Below, one piece after another: positions 9,222-16,838 of a stretch of 64,000 nt of DNA. A program made the position numbers and the translations under genes. The stretch's first letter is position 1. Every line of letters starts with the position of its first letter. Under the pieces are notes generated by a model that had not been told where the DNA came from, did not search any database, and worked only from the letters and a program-made list of their open reading frames with translations. The stretch is from contig JBAVIP010000029.1 of the NCBI GenBank assembly GCA_049687015.1, positions 62,001 through 126,000 on the forward strand, in the 5' to 3' direction. The stretch comes from Methylotenera_A sp049687015. Its GTDB lineage: Bacteria; Pseudomonadota; Gammaproteobacteria; Burkholderiales; Methylophilaceae.

Positions 9222-9754
9222 TGACCATTTCTGATGATGTTTTAGCCCGCGCCAAAAAAATTAAATGTGTGATTTTTGATGTGGATGGCGTGATGACAGA
9301 CAGCGGTCTGGGCATTGGCGATGACGGGCAGGAGTATAAAACCTTTAGCAGTATAGATGGTTTAGGCATGAAACTGCTCAAAAACACAGGTGTCGAGATG
9401 GCGATTATTACAGGTCGCACCAGCAATGTGGTCAAAAAACGTGCCGAAACTACCGGCATCGCACATTTTTACCAGGGCGTAGAAGATAAACTGGAAGCAT
9501 TTAACGATTTGCTCAAAAAAATGCATTTACAGGCAGATGAAGTCGCTTTTATGGGAGATGATGTGGTAGATGCACCTGCGATGCTGCGTTGCGGCCTGGC
9601 GCTTACAGTACCCACAGGTCACCGTTTACTAAAACCTCACGCGCACTATATTACTGAAGCCCAGCCCGGACGCGGTGCGGTGCGTGAAGTATGCGAATTG
9701 ATTATGCAAGCGCAAGGCACGTTGGAAGCGCAAATGGCGCAATTTTTCAAATGA
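9221..9754 (+). CDS. kdsC: 3-deoxy-D-manno-octulosonate 8-phosphate phosphatase KdsC
   Basis: 177 residues of the HAD type C0 fold with no cap domain. Motif I is IFDVDGVMTD (nucleophile and acid aspartates), motif II IITGRTS, and motif IV MGDDVVDAPAM. KdsC removes the phosphate from Kdo-8-P. The start codon overlaps the kdsD stop, so the two Kdo enzymes are translationally coupled. It is followed by the lpt genes, forming the usual Kdo synthesis/LPS transport operon. Confidence 0.95.
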   Translation: MTISDDVLARAKKIKCVIFDVDGVMTDSGLGIGDDGQEYKTFSSIDGLGMKLLKNTGVEMAIITGRTSNVVKKRAETTGIAHFYQGVEDKLEAFNDLLKKMHLQADEVAFMGDDVVDAPAMLRCGLALTVPTGHRLLKPHAHYITEAQPGRGAVREVCELIMQAQGTLEAQMAQFFK

Positions 9755-9802
9755 TATTTGATGCCATATAAGACTTTATTAATGAATGGGATTTTCTAAT
9801 TA

Positions 9803-10564
9803 ATGCCTGGCCGTCCCACCATATTTTTTCCGCTAGGTTTAGCGATATTGCTGGCGGTAATTACGTTTTGGATTAACTTAACCGTGGAGCAGCAAGGCCC
9901 TAAAATTGATGGCAGCAATCGCCATGACCCCGACTATACAATGAATAATTTTGTTACTACGCAAACTGATGTGACTGGAAAGTTACGCTACGTTCTGGCG
10001 GCCACCGAGATGGTGCATTATCCAGATGACGACAGCACCGTGCTGCAGCGCCCGCGCTTTACACAATACACCACCAATAAACCTTACACACAGATAGAAG
10101 CTTTGCGCGGCTATGTTTCCAGCAATGGCGAAGAAGTCGAGCTGGTGGATAATGTAAAAGTGGTGCGCCAGGCGTTTGAAGGCAAAGGCGAAATGCAAGT
10201 CTTGACCGAAAAATTAATTATCTTACCTAACCAGGATTTAGTAAAAACCGATAGCCCAGTCGTGATTAAGCAGGCACCTAAAACAGTGATACACGCGAAT
10301 GGCATGATATATGACAAAAAAAATAAAACGGTAAAACTCTTAAATAGAGTGAAGGTGCATTATGAGCGGCCTAATACTGTGGCTTCAAAAAACGTAAAAT
10401 CAGCCATAAAACCTTCGAATACAGGTTCAGCAAATATTGCAAAGCCAGAAATAATAGCCAAACCGAAAACAAATATTAAGAAATCATTAGATTCAACTTC
10501 TGTAAAAACCAAGTTAAAAAAACAGCAACCTTCAAAAGAGAAATCGCGGAGTAAAAATGAATAA
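9803..10564 (+). CDS. lptC: LPS export protein LptC with basic C-terminal tail
   Basis: 253 residues. One N-terminal membrane helix (IFFPLGLAILLAVITFWINL) anchors a periplasmic beta-jellyroll (about residues 45-195), which passes LPS from LptBFG to LptA. LptC proteins are usually near 190 residues; here about 60 additional residues form a Lys/Ser/Pro-rich low-complexity tail (ending KEKSRSKNE). The gene overlaps lptA by 8 bases. The assignment rests on position between kdsC and lptA, the membrane anchor, and the YTMNNFVTTQTDVTG-like start of the fold. Confidence 0.88.
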   Translation: MPGRPTIFFPLGLAILLAVITFWINLTVEQQGPKIDGSNRHDPDYTMNNFVTTQTDVTGKLRYVLAATEMVHYPDDDSTVLQRPRFTQYTTNKPYTQIEALRGYVSSNGEEVELVDNVKVVRQAFEGKGEMQVLTEKLIILPNQDLVKTDSPVVIKQAPKTVIHANGMIYDKKNKTVKLLNRVKVHYERPNTVASKNVKSAIKPSNTGSANIAKPEIIAKPKTNIKKSLDSTSVKTKLKKQQPSKEKSRSKNE

Positions 10565-11114
10565 ACTCATTCGAATAAGCTTATTAAGCATTGGCCTTTG
10601 TGTCAGCCTAAGCATTCACATCAATGCATTCGCAGAGGCGGCCGACCGCGACAAACCTATTGAGCTTGAAGCCGACACGGTGACTGTTAACGATGCCAAA
10701 AAAACCAGCACTTACTCTGGAAACGTCATTTTAACGCAAGGCACGCTGGTGATTCATGCCGACAAATTGATTGTGCGCGAGGATAAAGAAGGCTTTCAAC
10801 ATAGCACCTCTACCGGCAACCCAACCACTTTTAAGCAAAAGCGTGAAGGCAAAAATGAATACATGGAAGGCAGTGCTCAGCGCATCGAGTACGATGGCCG
10901 CATGGATAAAGTGCAGCTTTATACCAAAGCGTGGGTAAAACGCGGCGAAGACATTGTGTATGGAGATTACATTAGCTACGACGCTAATGCGGAATATGCC
11001 GAAGTCATCGGCGGCGCCAAGTCTGAAAGTGGCGGCACTTCCAGCGGCCGCGTGAAGGCGATTATCCAGCCAAAAAATAGACCTGTAGCGCCTACAAAAG
11101 AATTAGCCAAGTGA
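10557..11114 (+). CDS. lptA: Periplasmic LPS-bridge protein LptA
   Basis: 185 residues with a Sec signal (hydrophobic LLSIGLCVSLSIHINAFAEA) followed by the OstA-N fold: IELEADTVTVNDAKKTSTYSG, VIHADKLIV, and the repeating beta strands ending KAIIQPKN. LptA oligomers span the periplasm and carry LPS from LptC to the outer-membrane LptDE. Overlap with lptC and 20-base spacing to lptB support one transcription unit. Confidence 0.95.
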   Translation: MNKLIRISLLSIGLCVSLSIHINAFAEAADRDKPIELEADTVTVNDAKKTSTYSGNVILTQGTLVIHADKLIVREDKEGFQHSTSTGNPTTFKQKREGKNEYMEGSAQRIEYDGRMDKVQLYTKAWVKRGEDIVYGDYISYDANAEYAEVIGGAKSESGGTSSGRVKAIIQPKNRPVAPTKELAK

Positions 11115-11134
11115 ACAAATAAAAAGTAAATAAT

Positions 11135-11857
11135 ATGAGCGAACTCATTGTAGAAAATCTACGTAAATCCTATAAATCTCGCACTGTGGTGCAAGATATT
11201 TCGCTGCAAATCAAAAGTGGTGAAGTAGTTGGCCTGCTTGGTCCTAATGGCGCAGGCAAAACCACCAGCTTTTATATGATGGTAGGTTTAGTGCCGCTGG
11301 ACGGCGGACGCATTTTATTGGATGGTAAGGATTTAAGCCGCTTACCAATTCATAGCCGAGCACGCCTGGGTTTGGCTTATTTGCCTCAGGAGCCTTCAGT
11401 TTTTCGTAAGCTGACAGTCGCCGAAAATATAATGGCAATATTGGAACTGCAAGATCTGACCGAAGCAGAAATGCACAAACAGCTGGAATCACTGTTACAA
11501 GAGTTACACATCGTACATATCCGCAACAATACTGCGGTAAGCCTTTCCGGCGGCGAGCGGAGACGCGTTGAAATTGCCCGCTGTTTGGCCACCAACCCCA
11601 GCTTTATTTTATTGGATGAGCCTTTTGCGGGCATTGACCCCATTGCTGTGCTGGATATTCAAAAAATTATTCGTTTTTTGAGTGCAAAAAATATCGGCGT
11701 GCTGATTACTGACCACAATGTACGTGAGACTTTAGGCATATGCGATAGAGCCTATATTGTCAATGATGGTACGGTATTTGCCTCGGGCAAGCCTGCCGAA
11801 ATTGTGAATAACGAAGCGGTACGCGAAGTATATTTGGGCAAAGATTTTAGGCTTTGA
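11135..11857 (+). CDS. lptB: LPS export ABC transporter ATPase LptB
   Basis: 240 residues, full-length ABC ATPase. Walker A is GLLGPNGAGKTTSFYM, the Q-loop is in LPQEPSVFRKLT, the signature is LSGGERRRVEIARCLA, Walker B is FILLDEPFAGIDP, and the switch histidine is in ITDHNVRETL. The short loops and the sequence around the Q-loop are those of LptB rather than other ATPases. With LptFG (not in this window) it powers LPS extraction from the inner membrane. Confidence 0.97.
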   Translation: MSELIVENLRKSYKSRTVVQDISLQIKSGEVVGLLGPNGAGKTTSFYMMVGLVPLDGGRILLDGKDLSRLPIHSRARLGLAYLPQEPSVFRKLTVAENIMAILELQDLTEAEMHKQLESLLQELHIVHIRNNTAVSLSGGERRRVEIARCLATNPSFILLDEPFAGIDPIAVLDIQKIIRFLSAKNIGVLITDHNVRETLGICDRAYIVNDGTVFASGKPAEIVNNEAVREVYLGKDFRL

Positions 11858-12143
11858 TTATGGAAGCACTGATTAAATCCACCATGAGCCACATTGCTGT
11901 TGAAAATGGGGTGATTACCAGGCGCACGACGCAGGCCGTACTTAACGTGCGAAGCCAAGGAGTGCAACGCAGTCAAGCGCTCATTTTCAACGCAACCCCC
12001 ATGGGACAAGGCTTTGCAAGCGGCCTGCATTGTCAAACTCCTCGTGAAGGGAATAACCATTCAACTCGTCGTTTTTCTCGCATTCCATCCCGCAAAGCCA
12101 TTGTCGTGGCCATGTGGGGTTTAATCAGCGCTTCCTTATGGCC
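11858..12143 (+). other. Spacer between lptB and rpoN with no convincing gene
   Basis: 286 bases. Both strands hold open frames of about 95-100 codons, but neither looks like a protein: no Shine-Dalgarno, no recognisable domain, overlap with rpoN in another frame. A hairpin can form between CGCACG and CGTGCG near 11920-11952. The stretch may carry the rpoN leader or an unrecognised RNA. I see no consensus promoter that I would defend. Confidence 0.4.
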
Positions 12144-13727
12144 ATGAAGCAAAATTTACAGCTAAGAATTTCTCAAAACCTAGCGCTCACGCCGCAATTG
12201 CAGCAGTCTATTCGCTTGCTGCAACTCTCGTCACTTGAGCTCAACCAAGAGCTAGATACTATTTTGCAAGAAAATCCCTTATTAGAACTGGTAGATGGCG
12301 ATAACCCTGATGCTGATTTCGAGGATGAAAGTACACCAGCAGAACAACTGAATGGCACTGATAGTGACCCGGTTGGCGCCGATGGGAAGCAATCTTTGCA
12401 AGCTGACGGCGATGATTTTGAGCCTTTTAGCAATATCGATTTTCAAGAAACTGCTAATAACTCAGCGCCAGAAACCCCTGATGAAAAGCCCCTGGAAATA
12501 TCAAGTGCTGGGGATGATTTCTCGGCCACCGATTTTGACGAAGATTATGAAGAATACGGTAGCGCCAGCAATTGGGATGAAGGCAGCCGCCAAAGTAATA
12601 GCGACGATGATGACGGTGACTATGCGCGTCAAGAGATTGTTTCTGAAAACCTCAGAGATCACCTGTTAAACCAGCTAAAGCTCATGCCGCTTTCTGAGCG
12701 CGACCAGAATCTGGTCTTTCTGCTTATTGATAGCATTAACGAAGATGGCTACTTGGAAGAATCGTTGGAGGAGTTGGCTGAATCACTGCCATTAGAGCTC
12801 GAAGTAGAATTAGTTGAGCTGCAAACCGCGTTAAAGCATATTCAAAATTTAGACCCGCCCGGTATTGGTGCAACTAATTTACAAGAATGCATCATGTTAC
12901 AGCTGAATGTGTTGCCAAAAGAAACGGAATATTTAAACCTTGCCAAAAGCATCGTCAGCCAACATTTAGCCGTATTAGCCAATAAAGATTTTGCCAAGCT
13001 GCGCAAGCTGCTCAATTGTGATGAAGCCGCTTTAAAGGGCGCACAAAATCTCATCAAACAACAGAATCCGCGCCCAGGCAGCGATTATGCACAGCTGAGT
13101 AAAGATCACTTTATTCAACACGAAGTGCTGGTTAAAAAGGTGAAAGGTATCTGGATTGCCACTTTGAACGACGGCGTAGTTCCGAAATTGCGTATTAATC
13201 AAATGTACGCGGATATTTTGAAGCGTAACCGCGAAAACTCGAATCAATACTTGCAGACGCAAATGCAAGAAGCCAAGTGGATGATTAAAAATATCCAGCA
13301 GCGCTTTACAACCATTCTGCGAGTTTCACAAGCCATTGTGGATAGGCAACGTAACTTTTTTGAACATGGTGAAATTGCCATGCGGCCGTTAGTATTGCGT
13401 GAGATTGCCGAAGAACTTGAATTGCATGAATCGACCATCTCGCGTGTCACTACGCATAAATACATGCTCACACCACGTGGTGTTTATGAGTTGAAATACT
13501 TTTTTGGCAGCCATGTGGCAACCGATGCGGGCGGTGAATGTTCAGCCACCGCGATTCGCGCCCTGATTAAGCAAATGGTAGCAGAAGAAAATGTTAAAAA
13601 ACCTCTGTCCGACAGCCAGTTTAGTGAAATTCTTGCCAAACAAGGCATTGTAGTGGCGCGCCGCACCATTGCCAAATATCGGGAGTCCCTGAACATTCCG
13701 CCAGCTAATTTAAGAAAGTCATTATAA
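12144..13727 (+). CDS. rpoN: RNA polymerase sigma-54 factor RpoN
   Basis: 527 residues from the ATG at 12144 (MKQNLQLRISQNLALTPQLQQSIRLLQ...). Region I is Q/L-rich and opens the protein. Region II (about residues 50-170) is unusually long and strongly acidic (runs such as DFDEDYEEYG and SDDDDGDY). The core-binding domain and the HTH (ELHESTISRVTTHKYMLTPRG) follow, and the RpoN box ARRTIAKYRE lies near the C-terminus. It directs transcription that needs AAA+ activators. Position between lptB and hpf is the conserved order. Confidence 0.97.
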   Translation: MKQNLQLRISQNLALTPQLQQSIRLLQLSSLELNQELDTILQENPLLELVDGDNPDADFEDESTPAEQLNGTDSDPVGADGKQSLQADGDDFEPFSNIDFQETANNSAPETPDEKPLEISSAGDDFSATDFDEDYEEYGSASNWDEGSRQSNSDDDDGDYARQEIVSENLRDHLLNQLKLMPLSERDQNLVFLLIDSINEDGYLEESLEELAESLPLELEVELVELQTALKHIQNLDPPGIGATNLQECIMLQLNVLPKETEYLNLAKSIVSQHLAVLANKDFAKLRKLLNCDEAALKGAQNLIKQQNPRPGSDYAQLSKDHFIQHEVLVKKVKGIWIATLNDGVVPKLRINQMYADILKRNRENSNQYLQTQMQEAKWMIKNIQQRFTTILRVSQAIVDRQRNFFEHGEIAMRPLVLREIAEELELHESTISRVTTHKYMLTPRGVYELKYFFGSHVATDAGGECSATAIRALIKQMVAEENVKKPLSDSQFSEILAKQGIVVARRTIAKYRESLNIPPANLRKSL

Positions 13728-13767
13728 AAAAATTACAAAAAAACATGAGAATAGCCACTTGGGCTAG

Positions 13768-13795
13768 TTGCACACACTTGCCAAAAGTGTACACT
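13768..13795 (+). promoter_or_regulatory. Candidate sigma-70 promoter for hpf
   Basis: TTGCAC at 13768-13773 and TACACT at 13790-13795 are separated by 16 bases, in the 146-base gap after rpoN. hpf begins about 79 bases downstream, after AAAGGAG. The match is moderate. A sigma-54 reading of the same bases fails because the spacing between the G-rich and GC elements is one base short. Confidence 0.4.
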
Positions 13796-13873
13796 AAAGC
13801 TGTTCGATGAGATTTAATTGACCTACTTTTTTGGCTAATGAGTCTCTTAGAACAATTTCAAAAGGAGCAAGTC

Positions 13874-14200
13874 ATGAATTTACAATTAACTGGGCATCAC
13901 TTAGAAATTACCCCCGCTTTACGCGATTACGTGCAAAGCAAACTTGCAAGAATCAGCAATCACTTTGATCATGTGATTGATGTAAAAGTTACTATGAGTG
14001 TAGAAAAGCTCGCCCAAAAGGTTGAGGCTACATTACACGTGCCGGGCAACGATTTACATGCCGAGTGCGCAGATGAGAATATGTACAGCGCGATTGATAT
14101 GTTGACGGATAAGCTGGACCGTCAAGTAGTGAAACATAAAGAAAAAAATGGCAACCACCATAAAACCAATGGCGCGGTTAAACACCAAACTGTTAATTAA
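13874..14200 (+). CDS. hpf: Ribosome hibernation promoting factor
   Basis: 108 residues, the short HPF type. MNLQLTGHHLEITPALRDYV is followed by a KVTMSVEKLAQKVEATLHVPG block. It lacks the C-terminal dimerisation domain of the long form. The ATG at 13874 follows AAAGGAGCAAGTC, a strong ribosome site; the upstream in-frame ATG at 13838 is rejected. HPF binds the 30S decoding region and stabilises inactive ribosomes. It sits directly after rpoN and before hprK, the standard order. Confidence 0.93.
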   Translation: MNLQLTGHHLEITPALRDYVQSKLARISNHFDHVIDVKVTMSVEKLAQKVEATLHVPGNDLHAECADENMYSAIDMLTDKLDRQVVKHKEKNGNHHKTNGAVKHQTVN

Positions 14201-14215
14201 CTTTAATCCTCTCCT

Positions 14216-15202
14216 ATGGCTCAAATAAACGTCACTGAGCTTTATAGGGAAACCCGCCACAAGCTCAAACTCAACTGGGTTGCCGGGCTTGATGGCGGCA
14301 CTAACCAACTAAATTCCGAAAAAGTCACCAAGCCTTCATTGGCGCTGATTGGGCATCTCAACTTTGTACACCCTAACCGCGTACAAGTACTGGGCTGTGC
14401 CGAGATGGATTATTTGCGCAGTTTGGGCATTATTGCCTTGCAGCAAGCCATTACCAATTTATACTCTACCGATTTAGCCGCTGTGGTAGTAGCAAACGGC
14501 GAGAAACCACCTAAAGCGCTTATTAACGCGGCCAATACGCACAATACGCCGCTATTTACCTCGCCTATGCAAAGCCCGCAGTTAATGGATGTATTAAGCC
14601 ACTACCTGCAGCAGGCCATGGCCGAATCCACCAGTTTGCATGGTGTATTCATGGAAGTGCAAGGTTTTGGTGTACTCGTCAAAGGTAACGCCGCTATAGG
14701 TAAGAGTGAGTTGGCGTTAGAGCTAATTTCGCGTGGACATCGTTTGATTGCCGATGATATTGTTGACTTTTATCGCATCTCGCCAGAGCGTGTCGAAGGC
14801 CGTTGCCCAGAATTGCTTCAGGATTTTTTAGAGGTTCGCGGACTTGGCATATTGAATATTCGTGCCTTATTTGGCGATAATGCAGTTAAGCCAACCAAAC
14901 CGCTCGATTTAATTATTCAGTTGGAACTGGCTGATATACAAAACCCGCAAGAACTGGATAGACTCAACGTAAAAACGCAACATGAACGCGTGTTGGAAGT
15001 CGACATCAGCAAAGTGGTGATTCCCATTGCGGCGGGTCGTAATATTGCAGTGCTGGTTGAAGTTGCTGTGCGCAACCACATGCTGTTAATACGCGGGATA
15101 AACGCCACGCAGCAATTTAGCAAACGACATAAACAAATGATGCAAAAAGAAAGCCCAAAAAAATTAATCCCCAAAGTAAAAGTAGAAAGAAAGAGGGACT
15201 AA
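14216..15202 (+). CDS. hprK: HPr kinase/phosphorylase HprK
   Basis: 328 residues. The N-terminal domain (about 1-135) is the MurF-like regulatory part. The C-terminal kinase domain has the P-loop, here GNAAIGKSELALELISRGH, and RLIADD after it. The family norm is GESGIGKSE, so the first half of the loop is altered while the GKS core is kept. The signature EVRGLGILNI is intact. It phosphorylates or dephosphorylates the regulatory serine of HPr, which is encoded three genes downstream. Confidence 0.94.
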   Translation: MAQINVTELYRETRHKLKLNWVAGLDGGTNQLNSEKVTKPSLALIGHLNFVHPNRVQVLGCAEMDYLRSLGIIALQQAITNLYSTDLAAVVVANGEKPPKALINAANTHNTPLFTSPMQSPQLMDVLSHYLQQAMAESTSLHGVFMEVQGFGVLVKGNAAIGKSELALELISRGHRLIADDIVDFYRISPERVEGRCPELLQDFLEVRGLGILNIRALFGDNAVKPTKPLDLIIQLELADIQNPQELDRLNVKTQHERVLEVDISKVVIPIAAGRNIAVLVEVAVRNHMLLIRGINATQQFSKRHKQMMQKESPKKLIPKVKVERKRD

Positions 15203-15205
15203 ACT

Positions 15206-16057
15206 TTGGAACTTATCATTGTTACTGGCCTTTCTGGCTCTGGTAAAAGTATTGCACTACGCGTGCTGGAAGATAGCGGCTTTTACTGTATTGATAACTT
15301 ACCCGCAACGTTATTACCGCAAATCTCTCATCATCTGGATGCGACCGACCAGAACAAAGTCGCCATCAGCATTGATAGTCGAAGCGCCGCGCTGGAAGCG
15401 CTTCCCAACGCCATCGAAATGCTTAAAAATAGCGGCATATCAGTACAAGTGCTATTTTTAGAATCGTCCGTAGAAATCCTGGTTAAACGTTTTTCTGAAA
15501 CGCGCCGCAAACATCCGCTGAGTGATGCCAATACCACGTTAGCCGAAAGTATCTCGCATGAGCGCGACCTATTGGCGGGCTTGGCGGGCCTGGGTCATCA
15601 TATTGATACCAGCAATTTAAGCGCCAACACCCTACGTAACCACATACGCGAACTCATCTTGAAAACTGATGATACAGGGGAAAATAATGGCCCGGTATTG
15701 CTGTTTACCTCGTTTGGCTTTAAAAATGGCATTCCCTTAGATGCAGATTTTGTATTTGATGTGCGTAGCCTGCCTAACCCGCATTACGACCCCATTTTAC
15801 GGCCGCTGACAGGCAAAGATGAAGCTGTGAAATTGTTTTTAGAAAAACAAGCTATCGTGATTGAAATGCTGACTGACATCCAGCATTATGTTGAAAAGTG
15901 GTTGCCTAGTTTTGATCAAGATCATCGCAGCTATCTTACGATAGCAATTGGTTGCACAGGTGGCCAGCACCGATCTGTGTATTTTGTAGAACAATTAAGC
16001 GCATACTTTAAACAACAAAAACAAAAAGTGATTATTCGCCATCGCGAGCTGGACTAA
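15206..16057 (+). CDS. rapZ: RNase adapter protein RapZ (TTG start)
   Basis: 283 residues. Walker A GLSGSGKSIALRVLED opens the N-terminal nucleotide-binding domain, and the C-terminal domain carries the GCTGGQHRSVY motif. The only start consistent with the family N-terminus (ELIIVTGLSGSGKS) is TTG at 15206, three bases after the hprK stop and preceded by GAGGG at suitable distance. In enterobacteria RapZ guides RNase E to the GlmZ sRNA; in PTS-Ntr clusters of other proteobacteria the target is less clear. Confidence 0.94.
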   Translation: MELIIVTGLSGSGKSIALRVLEDSGFYCIDNLPATLLPQISHHLDATDQNKVAISIDSRSAALEALPNAIEMLKNSGISVQVLFLESSVEILVKRFSETRRKHPLSDANTTLAESISHERDLLAGLAGLGHHIDTSNLSANTLRNHIRELILKTDDTGENNGPVLLFTSFGFKNGIPLDADFVFDVRSLPNPHYDPILRPLTGKDEAVKLFLEKQAIVIEMLTDIQHYVEKWLPSFDQDHRSYLTIAIGCTGGQHRSVYFVEQLSAYFKQQKQKVIIRHRELD

Positions 16058-16119
16058 AGTGAGCTACTAATGGCGAACTTGATTAAGTGTTAAGTATTGA
16101 TTTAAAAAGGTAAAGCAGC

Positions 16120-16542
16120 ATGATTGGAATTTTAATTATCGCGCACGGCAACTTGGGTGAGAGCTTGGTTCATTGCATGAGTCACGTACTGGGCAAGAAG
16201 CCACCGCAATTAATGCATTTTGCCGTCGGCACAGATGACGACCCGACTGATTTACTGCCGCACGCCCAACAATTGGTTAAAAAGCTGGATACCGGTGAAG
16301 GTGTGTTAATCCTGTCTGATATGTACGGCGCTTCACCTTGTAATTTAGTGATCAAACTGCTCTCGCCCAATCAAGTCGAAGGCGTTGCTGGTGTTAATTT
16401 ACCTATGTTGGTTCGCGTGCTTAATTATCGCGACAAACCAATTAAAATCTGTGTGGAAAAAGCGATTAGTGGCGGGCGTGACGGCGTGGTGCATTTTACT
16501 AAAAGCGGCTGCGACCATAATGACAAACAAATGAATGATTAA
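16120..16542 (+). CDS. PTS EIIA component of the mannose family
   Basis: 140 residues of EIIA-Man/fructose-subfamily type. MIGILIIAHGNLGESLVHC places the phosphorylated histidine at residue 9, and VLILSDMYGASPCNLVIKLL is the conserved core. No EIIB, EIIC or EIID permease gene follows, so this is the output of a regulatory PTS rather than a sugar importer. The tail (SGCDHNDKQMND) is polar and unconserved. The next genes are ptsH and ptsI. Confidence 0.92.
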   Translation: MIGILIIAHGNLGESLVHCMSHVLGKKPPQLMHFAVGTDDDPTDLLPHAQQLVKKLDTGEGVLILSDMYGASPCNLVIKLLSPNQVEGVAGVNLPMLVRVLNYRDKPIKICVEKAISGGRDGVVHFTKSGCDHNDKQMND

Positions 16543-16565
16543 AAACCAATCAATGAAAATATGCC

Positions 16566-16835
16566 ATGATTAAACAGGAAATAGAAATTATCAACAAACT
16601 TGGGCTGCACGCACGTGCCAGCAGCAAGCTCACGCAAACAGCCAGCCAATTCAAAAGCGAAATCTGGGTAGAAAAGAACGGCCGCAGAGTGAATGCCAAA
16701 AGCATTATGGGTGTGATGATGCTGGCCGCCGCCAAGGGCTCTAGCATTATGCTTGAAACCAGTGGCGAAGACGAACAGGCGGCAATGACTGCATTGCAAG
16801 CGCTGATTAACGATTATTTTGGCGAGGGTGAATAG
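16566..16835 (+). CDS. ptsH: Phosphocarrier protein HPr
   Basis: 89 residues. KLGLHARASSKL contains the phosphoacceptor histidine at residue 15, and AKSIMGVMML contains the HprK-regulated serine at residue 46. Both sites are therefore available for EI phosphotransfer and HPr kinase control. It lies between the EIIA gene and ptsI with only a few bases to the TTG start of ptsI. Confidence 0.96.
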   Translation: MIKQEIEIINKLGLHARASSKLTQTASQFKSEIWVEKNGRRVNAKSIMGVMMLAAAKGSSIMLETSGEDEQAAMTALQALINDYFGEGE

Positions 16836-16838
16836 ATT

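Noticed and set aside
11857..12147. Open frame of about 97 codons between lptB and rpoN
   Set aside because: No ribosome site, no recognisable domain, it overlaps rpoN in another frame, and an equally long frame exists on the other strand.
13760..13785. Sigma-54 promoter upstream of hpf
   Set aside because: TTGCAC...TTGC looks similar, but the spacing between the G and GC elements is one base short and the GG is absent; a sigma-70 reading fits better.
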